Assembly: GCA_029168955.1 (NCBI GenBank)
Contig: JAPDOI010000121.1
Span: 744,001 to 808,000, forward strand
Origin: Aplectana chamaeleonis
Lineage: Eukaryota; Nematoda; Chromadorea; Rhabditida; Cosmocercidae
Length of the DNA stretch: 64,000 nt
Direction of reading: 5' to 3'
A model generated the notes under the pieces. It was not told the origin of the DNA, ran no database searches, and was given only the letters and a program-made list of their open reading frames with translations. Position numbers and translations under genes: made by a program. Shown here one piece after another: positions 1-10,249 of this stretch. Positions within the stretch are counted from its first letter, which is position 1, and each line of letters begins with the position of its first letter.

Positions 1-261
1 GCGTTGCCGACAAATATGAGCAGAACCTCCAGAATACCCATTCTAAACTTCTTTACATTTGCAAGCTATTCACGATAGGCATAAATGCTCCTATCGCAGC
101 AAAAACCGGATTTACCACCTGCCTCAAACGCAGCTAGCTTTAGAGGTCACAATAGAGTCGCTGGCTATCCGAGAAAATTTTCTTATAAAACCCATTGAAG
201 CATGCAATGCCGGCAAATCAAACAGCTTTGCGCCTTATACTTCTCAAGTAAACGACTTCTT

Positions 262-301
262 TTTGATTGATTGATTGATTTATTACACGGTAGAACCGTG
301 T
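262..301 (-). other. LINE copy A 3' terminal hairpin and tandem tail
   Basis: On the minus strand the last bases of the element form a perfect 7-bp stem (ACACGGT / ACCGTGT, 301-285) with a 3-nt loop. AATAAA follows directly, then three to four repeats of a 4-bp unit (ATCA) ending near 264. CR1/L2-type elements typically end in a small hairpin plus a short tandem repeat recognised by their reverse transcriptase. The same layout recurs at 41378-41416, 53878-53914 and 54501-54538. Confidence 0.7.
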
Positions 302-442
302 CAGAGACAACAACAGAAATAAATACCCAAACGGCAACCAAGAGACTAAACGCACCAAAGTCAGTCGAACAATAATAGACAGATGGACCAACTGACTATT
401 AGGCATACACCGGCACCATGAAGAAAAGAGATCTTACAAACA

Positions 443-3277
443 TTACTCCTGGGACAACAGATAACTCTCAAGTGTCTTTTTGAATTCACTGAGTTTCCCC
501 AGTACAAAACCTGATCGAAGTAGTTTATTGAATTCAGACCCCGCCCTATTGACAAAGAAGTGCTGTCGTACATTGCGCCTGGCCCCAACAAGGCCCAATT
601 TCACCGGTGCTCCCCTAGTGGTTGATGGTCTAAGGTTGAACAGTCGGCTAGCCTTGATACCAGCACTCCCATGAATGATCTTATACATCATTATCATATC
701 AAACCTTCTTCTCCTGTGCTCTAGAGTGGCTAGGCCCAATTTAGCGTTCCTGGTGACATGGCACACGTTACCATCGGTCTCAAACCACGATGTCCTGAAG
801 AAAACTCTACGTGTAAAAGTATTCTGGACTTTCTCAAGCGCGTCGATTGATCCTTTTTTGTATGGAATAAAAACTACCGTACCATACTCCATAAGTGGAC
901 GTATGTACGTTTTATAGACCTCGGTCAGCACGTTTGCATTAGTAGTTGATAGTGCTCGAAACGCGCTGTGCATCATCCTATTAGCCGTGGACGCGACCTG
1001 GAGGCAGTGATCATCGAAATTAAGATCATCCTTGATAAGAAAACCAAGGTCCTTAATCTCGCTGACCTCGCTCAACTGCAAACCGTCGATAGTATAGAAG
1101 CCACTAACTCGCCTCTTACCAAGCTTCATCACTTTAGTCTTTTCGCTGGAAAGCGGCAATTTCCATTCATTTGACCATTTGGCTACATCATTAAGAGCTT
1201 TTTGCAAGCACTCCGAGTCTTCCATTGTCAAGATAGGTTTATACAACTTAAAGTCATCAGCGAATGCCGAACAGCCAACATTGTTCAAGGATATAATCGA
1301 GGGAAGCTCATACGTATAAATATTGAAGAGTATTGGCGAAAGCACTCCCCCCTGGGGAACACCACTAAGGACTGTAAAGGGAGAGGAGAACGTACTATTA
1401 AGCCTGACCCTGAAAGTTCTACCCGTGAGAAAAGCACGAATCCAAGCCACTATACGCGGATGGATACCCACTATTTCTAGTTTGTTTACTAATTTGCGAT
1501 GAGAAACTCTGTCAAATGCCTTGGAAAAATCAAGGTAAATAACATCCACACCTAGATCTTTGTCCAGCGCACGCGTCCAATCATCAAGTGACTCCAGCAT
1601 CGCCGAAATTGTGGATTTGCCCTTTTGAAAACCATGTTGATGTTCCGAGATGATGGAGTGCTCCTCTAGATGGGCCATAATTCTTTTTTTCATTACTTTT
1701 TCGAAAAGCCTCGCAAAGATAGACGTGATACTGATGGGCCGGTAATTGCTGGGATCAGAAAACGGCTTCTTCTTCGGTATAGGAGTCACAAAGGATGTAC
1801 GCCATCTGCTCGGAACATCTCCACGCATAAAACTCAAGTTGAAAATGTATGCTAGTGGCCCAACTATGGAATTAATGACCTTTTTAATGAAACACAATGG
1901 TAAGTGATCCGGCGTGTCGGAAAACGAATTAGGCCATTTGGCTAGTAGATCCGACAATTCACCCGGGAGAAACCAAACAGAGTCAGGCATAACAGAAAAA
2001 AGCGAAGGACTAACACGCTCATCCGAGCCAGTGTCATCAAGGAATGCCTTCATAAACACACTCGCCAGAAGTTGAGCCTTTTGGGCATCATCCACTACAC
2101 TGGAACCATCTTCTCTCTCAAGACAACCCACATCAGACCTGCTTTTTAGCTTAGAGTTAAGGAACTTGTAGAATGAGTTCTTATTTTTGGATGCAATTAC
2201 CTTTTTTTCCAACGCGCTATTGTACTTCTTCAAGCGTTTTTCGAAGATTGCCGTGATTCTTTTGTATTCGCACCAATCCTCCACAGAATTGCTATTACTC
2301 GCTACGTTCCAAGCTCGAGTTTTCCTGAGAGAAAGGTTTTCCAAGTGTCTAGGGAGACACCCTTTTTTTGAAGAGAATAAACAGATAGGCACGAACAAAT
2401 CAATGGTGTGGTGCAGAATGGAAAGGAAGAGCTCATACTTAGCCTCCACGGCATCCACAGTACTCAGAGAGCCATACCAGTCAACGTTTTCAAGGTATTC
2501 ATTAATACGCCGGAAGTCCGCCTTACTATAGACCCTTTTGAGGACCCTGTCATCTAACGCCTCGACGTGCACCTTCAGACTAAATGTGATCGAAGCATGG
2601 TCACTCGTACCCAATGGAGCAGCAACATCCACACTGCCAACCAAATCGTCCTCGTTGGACAGCAGAAGATCCAAAACATTACTACCTCGGGTTACGATTA
2701 CATTATTTTGAGTAAGATTATGCGTAGCACACATATCCAAAAATTGTTTACCGTACAAGGAACCAGCCGTGGGGGTCTGAAGCGACCAGGATATTTCCGG
2801 GAGGTTGAAATCGCCCGTAACAATACAAGCCTGACGACAGGAAATTAAGTCGCCCAATGATTTCAGAAATTGATTGAACACCCCTGCGGAGCATGAGGGC
2901 ACCCTATAAGCTACAATTATTCTCAGTGTTTTATTCCCCAGCATAAGGTCCGAACAAAGAAGCTCAAAACCTTCAGGATAACACTCCTGATACACCAACT
3001 TAGAGCAAAAAGACTTTTTGACTAAGAGAGCCACACCTCCCCCCCTTTTGTGAGTTCTGTCACATCTGAGCAGATCAAACTGAGAGCATAAACCACCAAA
3101 TAGCGAAACATCAGTGACGAGTGGGGTGAGCCATGTTTCCGACAGCGCAACAATGCCAAAGCCAGATTGTTGTATTAGTCCAATTAAACTATTAATATTT
3201 TTAGGAACCGACCGAATATTCGCGGAAAGACACCGTATATCGTTATTAGAAGTCCGAGGAATGTTTACATGTTTAAA
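443..3277 (-). CDS. LINE copy A ORF2: endonuclease and reverse transcriptase
   Basis: Polyprotein of about 944 codons if counted from the frameshift site at 3277. An apurinic/apyrimidinic-type endonuclease comes first (ALSETWL near residue 43, GDFNLP near 155, SDHASI near 224). Reverse transcriptase follows ([27 protein letters not shown] and catalytic FADD near residue 672). The frame is open from 3280, but no ATG occurs before the endonuclease motifs; the first possible non-ATG start is the GTG at 3034, which would delete part of the endonuclease. A TGA lies immediately upstream of TTTAAAC in this frame. Translation is therefore probably by -1 frameshifting from ORF1. The product would make target-primed cDNA in the nucleus. 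Confidence 0.88.
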   Translation of the reverse strand, partial: FKHVNIPRTSNNDIRCLSANIRSVPKNINSLIGLIQQSGFGIVALSETWLTPLVTDVSLFGGLCSQFDLLRCDRTHKRGGGVALLVKKSFCSKLVYQECYPEGFELLCSDLMLGNKTLRIIVAYRVPSCSAGVFNQFLKSLGDLISCRQACIVTGDFNLPEISWSLQTPTAGSLYGKQFLDMCATHNLTQNNVIVTRGSNVLDLLLSNEDDLVGSVDVAAPLGTSDHASITFSLKVHVEALDDRVLKRVYSKADFRRINEYLENVDWYGSLSTVDAVEAKYELFLSILHHTIDLFVPICLFSSKKGCLPRHLENLSLRKTRAWNVASNSNSVEDWCEYKRITAIFEKRLKKYNSALEKKVIASKNKNSFYKFLNSKLKSRSDVGCLEREDGSSVVDDAQKAQLLASVFMKAFLDDTGSDERVSPSLFSVMPDSVWFLPGELSDLLAKWPNSFSDTPDHLPLCFIKKVINSIVGPLAYIFNLSFMRGDVPSRWRTSFVTPIPKKKPFSDPSNYRPISITSIFARLFEKVMKKRIMAHLEEHSIISEHQHGFQKGKSTISAMLESLDDWTRALDKDLGVDVIYLDFSKAFDRVSHRKLVNKLEIVGIHPRIVAWIRAFLTGRTFRVRLNSTFSSPFTVLSGVPQGGVLSPILFNIYTYELPSIISLNNVGCSAFADDFKLYKPILTMEDSECLQKALNDVAKWSNEWKLPLSSEKTKVMKLGKRRVSGFYTIDGLQLSEVSEIKDLGFLIKDDLNFDDHCLQVASTANRMMHSAFRALSTTNANVLTEVYKTYIRPLMEYGTVVFIPYKKGSIDALEKVQNTFTRRVFFRTSWFETDGNVCHVTRNAKLGLATLEHRRRRFDMIMMYKIIHGSAGIKASRLFNLRPSTTRGAPVKLGLVGARRNVRQHFFVNRAGSEFNKLLRSGFVLGKLSEFKKTLESYLLSQE

Positions 3278-4251
3278 TCAGACGAAACTTGGGAAGAACA
3301 GACAGTGACTTCACTGGCAACATCAGGCACATTTAGGCTAGTAATCTGATCGTGAGAATCAATAACATAAACCGGCGAAGGCGATACAGGAACTGAGGAA
3401 CTATTACAACTTGCAATCACAACGCTTTCTGCAATATGTTGATCATTGCCTACAGTCTGGGGTGCGAAGGATTGAGGTGGAGTGGATAGAGCAGTAGAAA
3501 CATGCCTTTGTGTGAGATTACGCGCATTCCGAGCCTCCCGATTCCGGTTTAACTCCTCTTTTGTGAGGGAAGGCCTAATGTATATCCCTCTAGTGGAGAA
3601 AGACCGAAGCCGGTGTGCTCTGCGCAATAGAAGTCCTTGGAAGAATGTGTTAGGTAATACAACTTTAACAAGCCGAGACCGGAGATTATTGGGCTTTCCC
3701 AATCTATACACTGCTTGTGGCAAACATTCGATTTCAAGGAAATCAAGAATTTCATAAATCACATCACGATCATGAGCAGCCCTATCTGTAGACGGAGATG
3801 TATCACAACACTCTGAGATACCTACAACTACAACAGATCGCAAACGCTCCTTCTCACTACAACAATGACTACTTACAGAGGAATCAGACATACTAATAGG
3901 TGGTGACAGAATAGGCGCCTGAACTGCAGGGAGCCCACGCTGGGCTTCCGCAAGCGCCTCTTTCAAGGAAGAATTCTCTTTACGCAAAGTAATGAGATCA
4001 CTATACAGCTCCATGTTCTTCGACACAATCAAACTCATCTGTTCTTGCATTTTAAAAATATGATTGACCAGTATTTTCAGATGCACTGGGGTTTTCTTGT
4101 CCGTGTGAAGCTTGTCCAGTGCTGTCGCCACATCCATCATACCATCCACGTCCACGTTATCCACTTGAGAAGCATGAGCACCATTAGCATCACAAGCATT
4201 AACACCATTAGCATTAGCACCATTAGCATTAGCAGCATTCCGTGTTCGCAT
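3265..4251 (-). CDS. LINE copy A ORF1 protein (RNA-binding, coiled coil)
   Basis: 328 residues from an ATG at 4251. The N-terminus (about residues 5-30) is low-complexity Ala/Asn/Gly made from a GCTAATG-like triplet repeat. A short coiled coil follows (around LRKENSSLKEALAEAQ, residues 90-110). The C-terminal half (about 145-245) looks like the RRM-plus-CTD core of LINE ORF1 proteins: a strand RSVVVVGISE, a VYRLG motif, LVKVVLP, then YIRPSLTKEE. The copy B ORF1 shares these motifs at clearly reduced identity. The expected role is RNA binding and RNP assembly with ORF2 protein. It overlaps ORF2 by the frameshift region. Confidence 0.8.
   Translation of the reverse strand: MRTRNAANANGANANGVNACDANGAHASQVDNVDVDGMMDVATALDKLHTDKKTPVHLKILVNHIFKMQEQMSLIVSKNMELYSDLITLRKENSSLKEALAEAQRGLPAVQAPILSPPISMSDSSVSSHCCSEKERLRSVVVVGISECCDTSPSTDRAAHDRDVIYEILDFLEIECLPQAVYRLGKPNNLRSRLVKVVLPNTFFQGLLLRRAHRLRSFSTRGIYIRPSLTKEELNRNREARNARNLTQRHVSTALSTPPQSFAPQTVGNDQHIAESVVIASCNSSSVPVSPSPVYVIDSHDQITSLNVPDVASEVTVCSSQVSSDLNM
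3271..3277 (-). promoter_or_regulatory. Predicted -1 ribosomal frameshift site TTTAAAC (copy A)
   Basis: ORF1 ends in codons GAT TTA AAC ATG TAA. The in-frame heptamer T TTA AAC is the X XXY YYZ slippery type known from coronavirus and retroviral -1 frameshifting. Slipping back one base reads TTT AAA CAT GTA AAC, which continues straight into ORF2. Copy B has the same heptamer in the same register. No strong downstream stem was seen by eye in this copy. Confidence 0.65.
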
Positions 4252-4571
4252 TATGATTGGAATAGGATTTTATCACTTCCACAACGAACGACGACCCGAG
4301 AGCGAGCTTGGCCGTAATTTACCTTTCAAGGTGGCTTGATGATAAACAATAGATATACAATTTCAGGATCCGCCACAGAATCCCTCGCAAGTTTTCCACC
4401 ACGTATATACAGGAGCACAACACCAGTGTACGCAGCAGGAACGAGTCGATAAATCCACGACTCACTTCTCCAAATTCCTAGCGGATGACGATGACTCAGT
4501 CCATGCCTGACAGTGCCATAATGTTCCTCGAAAAGCTTCAACGTTCTCGCCAAACGACTCCGCCTCTATAC

Positions 4572-4593
4572 CTCAAACTTGGGTAATTAAACC
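4572..4593 (-). other. SL1 spliced-leader sequence (22 nt, perfect)
   Basis: The minus strand reads GGTTTAATTACCC followed by AAGTTTGAG, identical to the nematode SL1 exon. The next bases are GTATAG, so a GT donor follows as in SL RNA genes. No convincing Sm site or further SL RNA body is visible, although a TTTGGCG occurs shortly downstream. It lies 321 bp before the ORF1 ATG of LINE copy A and on the same strand. It is either a remnant SL1 RNA gene or the reverse-transcribed 5' end of a trans-spliced LINE transcript. Confidence 0.85.
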
Positions 4594-5214
4594 GTGCCTT
4601 GTGCCTCTTCTTTGTGCCTCTTCTACTAGAATTCGCATAAATAAAATGTATTCAGCACGTCGACAGCTATTCCTTCCAATGGACAACTGTTCCTAATTGT
4701 GGGGGAGCTGGTGCGATGGTACGGCTCATTCACGGAACTCTCACCCACTCCTTCCCATTTTCGGAGTTCTATCCTTACTCTTACTTACTTTTTTTAGAAG
4801 GAACTAAAGCACGTTCCTGCAAAAAAAAGAAGACTTTCGATGGCAAACAAAGTCTTTACTTTGAGAGAATAGACGAGCCTTTCACTTCCTTTTGGGCGCC
4901 CATTCGCCGATTTTTCGAAGCGTTATGAGAACCATTCTACCAAATAGGAGACTCATTATACTCTGATACTTCACGTAGACGTAGCCCTTTCAGAATGAAT
5001 GCAGAAACTAAGGGAAGAAGTTGAGAAATTCCCAAAGACAATCAGTAGTTCTCTCCTGAAACTCATGCTCTAATGCTTTACTTTAGTCACCTAAACACAC
5101 TGCTTGCGACAAATTAGAATTCCGGCTCACCCCCCTCCTTAAATAATGAGCATTTGACATTTATCAAACTTTGAAGGCTAATAAAACATTCGGAAACCGC
5201 AAAAAATCTTTACC

Positions 5215-5556
5215 TCAAAGGCAGAGTTCGTGATAGAATCAGTCTTCCAGTTTTCACCGGAAATCGGAAGTTCCAGGGTTCATTGCAGCAACAATGGCAA
5301 AAAAACTGCCTAAAACGAGCCATAAATAATCGTAAACGGCCCCAAAACATGAATGTGATCTGCCCGCTCCGCCCCTTTCTCGACAGCCACCGGAGAACTG
5401 GGCGGGATAGACATACTAAACTCAAGTTTTGGGACCGCATAGGGCTATTTATGGCCCGCGTTGAGTCACTTCCGAGAATATAATTGCGGTGGACCCCGAA
5501 CCTTCAATTTTAAGTGGAAACTCGGAAATCGTTTCTATCGTGAACACTGTCTTTAA
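5215..5556. mobile_element. TTAA-flanked MITE, copy 1 (degenerate)
   Basis: The left end reads CAAAGGCAG...TTCGTGATAGAA and the right end TTTCTATCGTGAACACTG-TCTTTAA. It is the most degenerate of four family members (others at 20163, 22718 and 23224) whose termini are TTAAAGGCAGTGTTCACGAT and its reverse complement. Left flank TCAA, right flank TTAA. Confidence 0.6.
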
Positions 5557-6828
5557 ACGCCCAAACTAATGGAGCTGGATTAAACACATCATGCGCACTG
5601 AACAATTTTCGTGAACAATACAGGTAAACAATTTGGCTGGCTAAGATCATTTACAAAGCTTGGAGCCATGAATTTGCGCCTCCACGAAGCGGCCTGATAG
5701 CGGACCTAGAGTCTAAGAGGGTAGGGTCCTGAAACAGCCATCTATCCCCCCGGAAACTTATAGGAAGCAGCTGAATAAATTGCAACACGATTGTGGCGCG
5801 AAATCTGCACGTTTATGGCAATTTGCAAATAACAACAACTAACCCCACAACAAGCTTCACAACTAAAATTGAAAGCAGGAATTGACACCATGAAGCTCAG
5901 ACCTTCATCCAAATGTACAGCAAAACTAGAAGGCGTGTTGCGGAGACTCTCATAGTTCTTCAAAAATGTAACACTGGCATGAAGTTGAAATGAAGGGCAG
6001 GTGATTCCCGGAGTGCATGCGGCTATTTGACACCTATGGTGTTAACTAAGCCGGAGGCAGTGCACTTCAGTCAAACGAAAGCTCAATTGAGAGTGACAGC
6101 CACGCGACGGCAGAAACATTCCCGGCAAAGAGCAGAAGAACGAGGAAGAATCAGGCTGCAAGGGTTAGCGGGTGAGAAAGTGGGAGGATTCAGCAAGAAA
6201 AAATTAGAACAGATAAGTAATCACAGGGTGAGCAGCATCCACCATTAACAACTGAGTAAATATAGCGGAAATTGCTCCAAGCCACTCATGCAACACGGAC
6301 CAACCTAGAGTTGCGGTTGTAGGGTTTCTCTAAGGTTGGAAAAACCAACAGGATCAGATACAGGATATCCTGACAGGAGTACACTCCAGAACGACAGCCA
6401 GAAAACTTGGCGTCATACGCAAAATCCTGCAAGGCATGACCTCAAAATCTACTACTAACTAGAAAACTACTGTTGGACGACCCGACCGTTTGCAACTAAA
6501 TATAACCCGATTGAGTGCAAAGATCTCCTAGCCGAGAAACGGAAATTTTCTCAGTGGGATCAGAACAATCGAAGGGATCGGACAATTTTTGGGGTGTTCA
6601 AGAGCAAAGTTCCGGATTGGGCTCCAAACATTCTTCTCGGATTATTCGTGGTCCTGAACACGCAATTGGGATCCATCCGTCGATTTCCGAAATGAAAAAC
6701 TCCGACAGGTCTGTTTCGAATTCGGGACGAATTGCGACTTTTCACGATTTCAAATACGCTACGTAATATTTGCCTCGAAACTTCTCTGTAGAAGCTGGAG
6801 GAGAACCCAACACAAATCTGAAATCCGT

Positions 6829-6960
6829 TTATCGATTTTCGGTAGACTTCGGTAGGCTACGGTGGGTATACGGTAGTTTGGTCAAAGTCTCAGATCTGGT
6901 TGAAAACTCGCAGGTTTTGAACAAACCCAAAGCAACTCTTCCGGACACTTTGGGAATTAC
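6829..6960 (+). repeat. Dispersed repeat with CGGTAG motifs
   Basis: The stretch CCGTTTATCGATTTTC, then GGTAG and TACGGTGGGTATACGGTAG, then TTTGGTCAAAGTCTCAG, is repeated in inverse orientation at about 15400-15500. That shows a dispersed repeat family. Its superfamily is not recognised. Confidence 0.6.
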
Positions 6961-8599
6961 CTGATGGGCACCCGTGCCTTTCGCCTGACAGAGAGAACTT
7001 CGCCGCAACTCGACTTGCAGATCACCTTAGCAGCTATAAACTTAGATTTGGAAACATGTACACCTAAGAAGAATGTAAGCCGCTAAGAACTGCTGTGGCT
7101 TCCGAAAATATTTACGTTCCTTGTCAGGAATTTGTGTCCTCTCATTCTGTTGAAAATCAGGTGAACCTATCACAGTGTCAGACAGCCTCTCATGTCCAAC
7201 CTGCGCAGTATCTTGCTAAAATTATTATGCTGAACCGATAACCAAGGTTTACCACACCGTAACAACCACAAAAGCAGAGGTGCACTTTGTGAAGCATGAC
7301 TCCCCCATACCTCTTCAAAAACTCCTATTCTAAAGGCTTCGAAGCGAGTTTCTCTAAAGGATTTGTAAAAACCTTTGAAAATGTTTTTACGTTTCGGAGG
7401 AAAACGAAAACGTATTTAATTGTTTTTTTTTTGGCGATGCAGGATTCTCAGAAACGCAGCAGGTGGAAACCCAAACAATGAAAAATGTGAACAGCGAACA
7501 TGGGAAGACATAAAACTGGGCGTGGATCGGCACAGCAAATGAATCAAGAGGGAGGAGCGGCTTCTGAACAGGACCGAGAATGAAGGGTGAGAGTCGCAAA
7601 TCGCGCCTCCTCGACAATTAGGTGAGAAGGCATGGCGAAAAGCCAACGCCATTCACATGAATAAACTATGGAATAGGAGCTGCACACGAGTTTCCCCGCA
7701 TCTGGCATGAATGCAGAGCGAATAGCGGAAAAATTCCACAGAATGCCCTTAATCCAAAAAACTGTGGAAAATAATAGCAGCAAGCAAGGAAAGCGAATCA
7801 TGTGAGAGCTTGAAACGACTTCAAGATACGCAACGCACTTACGTTACCAACACACTTTCATTGATAGTAACTGCCTTCAGACGTGCAATTATTGAACTGC
7901 CTGTTTACTCTGTAGTAATAACACCAACACATCGCACCCAAACCAACTGAGCCGAGCCAACTGATCCTCATTTCCCTCTGCTGTGGGTTAAAATTGTGCT
8001 AGATGGATTGATCGGATTTAATCTAATTTCAAGCTTCTACTCGTCAACAGTGAACGACTGCACAATTGCTTTTTCGTTGCTACAACAATTGAAGTTTTCA
8101 CTGTAAAATTTTATTTCTTGAGTGTAATTCGAAAGAGACAATTATCGTGAGCACTGCTTTTGATGACTGCGCGGGTGGTCAATGGGGATGGTGTTTTGAG
8201 CGTTTAACAAAAAGAGCGCAGACGAAAGGGCAATAAACATAATCTCATCAGCTCCCTCGTCAGCTAATAACAAATTCTATAGCGAGGAAAATTTACTACT
8301 ATGAAAACAATGAATAAGAACCACTGCTCAACATTTGAAGGCTGCTTTCATGATGAGAATATGGTAACATCCACGCTGTGACGTTCAAGTGTGAGTAAAG
8401 CTCCAACCACAGCTACCTACGTGCTACGAGCGGCAAGATGCGGTTGAATCTCTGCCGCACTGCACGCGCCCTAGGCCGGTGTGGGGTTAGCGTCGTTTAT
8501 ACTTCCACCGCTAAGCAGCGCAGCGAGATGCAATTCGGGCTGTTGCGAAGTTCCACATGAATGGAAGTCAAGCTAAGCTGGCTTTGAGCTCGACTGAAG

Positions 8600-8738
8600 C
8601 ACGCCATCGGTGATGCGGCTGATCAATAAATCATGATAAAGGTGTTGTTTAAACTACCACCGGCTGCTGGGCGGCGCGACGATAGTATAAACAACCCCTT
8701 TATCATTATTCATTGATCAGTCGCGGCACTGATGATGG
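8600..8738. repeat. Palindromic (fold-back) element
   Basis: Arms of about 52 bp (8605-8656 and 8681-8733) around TGATCAATAAATCATGATAAAGG are imperfect inverted complements separated by a GC-rich loop. The structure resembles a non-autonomous fold-back MITE. It has no coding capacity. Confidence 0.6.
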
Positions 8739-9837
8739 CCTGCAGCGGACGTTAATGCCCTTTCGTAACTTTTGTGTCGCGGCAAATGTTTTCTGAGCTA
8801 CGGTGCACTGGCGTTTTGGAATTCTAGGTAATTTGAGGAAAGTTGAAAAACGTCTTCTCTACACATAAGACGTCGACACAATGTCCACCATCAGTGAATT
8901 CCCCATCGAAACTAGGTTAGTTGTCAGCTCCCATCTATTTTTTTTGTATTCTAAAACACTGGCTTAGCCGTAGCTCAAAAAGCCTTGAGACTCAGAAAAA
9001 ATAGTAATAATTATCATAAATGAGGAGGTTTCAAAGAGGGAGGCTGGCAAATATTAATAAAATAGTATTTGCTACCAATGTCTTTTCTAATAGCTTTTTG
9101 GACACACTGATGATCCAGGGACTGCGCTATCGCCCTACCAGGTGGGGAAGGTAGGGGAGGGGGGCGCAACTTTGGCTAACAGTTCACATCGCCATATTCT
9201 ATCGTCTTTGAAAAAAGTTATCGGTTTTTAACGAAAGCTCAAAGCTGAGTGGTGAGTAGAACATGAGCGAAGAATACAAAAATATTCGCTGTTACCGCAC
9301 CACATCAGCATGATCACAACCCTAACAAACAGCTCCTGAGATCTCCTTAGAACGGAAATCAAACGATCACCAAAATAAGTAATATTAGATGAAAGATGAT
9401 GATATGGACCACTTAGCTGAACACGGAAGAAGTAGGAAAATGCGTGTGGAATGATAGAATCATTGAGGTCAGAAATTTCGCAATTATCCTATAACATGAA
9501 CGACGGATCAACAAAACAATGGCATTAAAAATAGTATGTAGCTGGAAGGATGGATCATGTAATTATATGGAAAGCCTCTAATCTATCGCCACAGTCAATC
9601 GATCCATCATCAGAAACAAAAAAAAAATGCAACTGAATTGGTTTTGTTTTGATAGAAAAGGAATGTTGACGGATAACGTTCCGGGGTTCAGCAGCTGGCA
9701 CAATAGAAACCTGATACAACAAACCCTATACAGAACTTGTATCCATGATTTAAGGGAGGCTTAACAACGCTGCATTAGAGCAAAAGGTAGGAAGGTCAGT
9801 TCACGTTCAGTGTGCACTATACTTGTTCCAAATGAAA

Positions 9838-10085
9838 TTCATTTCGAATATCCGACTTTTCGACTTTAGTCGGATATCGTACTTTTTCGAATATTCGACT
9901 TTTCGACTATAGTCGGATATCGCACTTTTTCGAATATTCGACTTTTCGACTGTAGTCGGATATCGACCTTTTTCGAATATTCGACTTTTCGACTGTAGTC
10001 GGATATCGCACTTTTTCGAATATTCGACTTTTCGACAGTAGTCGGATGTGAGACTTTTTCGAATATTCGACTTTTCGAATAAAAA
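9838..10085. repeat. 43-bp tandem array, left
   Basis: About five to six copies of a 43-bp unit containing TCGACTGTAGTCGGATATCG, CACTTTTTCGAATATTCGAC and similar blocks. The array ends in GAATAAAAAGTCGAC. The same unit forms the array at 13405-13625. Confidence 0.85.
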
Positions 10086-10249
10086 GTCGACTTTTTTATC
10101 CGACTATGAAAATAACTGAAGTGCAAGTAACTGTTTTTTTTCACATAAAAACACGTCGATTTCTCACTCATCCACTCGCGGACGTTCTGACAGATTAAAG
10201 CATCACTTTTCAAACCAAAATCAGACCAATACTCAGACACGCTGACGGT

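Larger units (their letters stand above)
262..4593 (-). mobile_element. CR1/L2-type LINE, copy A, near full length
   Basis: A non-LTR retrotransposon read on the minus strand. In order it holds an SL1 sequence (4572-4593), about 320 bp of 5' leader, ORF1 (4251-3265), a -1 overlapping ORF2 (3277-443), a 3' UTR, a terminal hairpin (301-285), AATAAA and a short TCAA-type tandem tail (to about 264). Both ORFs are uninterrupted and the endonuclease and reverse transcriptase motifs are present, so the copy is young or still competent. The 3' end is clear. The 5' end is inferred from SL1 and ORF1, and no target-site duplication could be recognised. Its proteins differ substantially from copy B (37-41 kb), so the two are separate subfamilies of one clade. 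Confidence 0.85.
4594..9812. other. Intergenic region with dispersed repeats
   Basis: No ORF here has recognisable protein features. Supported contents are a TTAA-flanked MITE (5215-5556), a copy of a dispersed CGGTAG-rich repeat (6829-6960) and a palindromic element (8600-8738). The remainder is AT-rich sequence in which I see nothing assignable. Confidence 0.5.
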
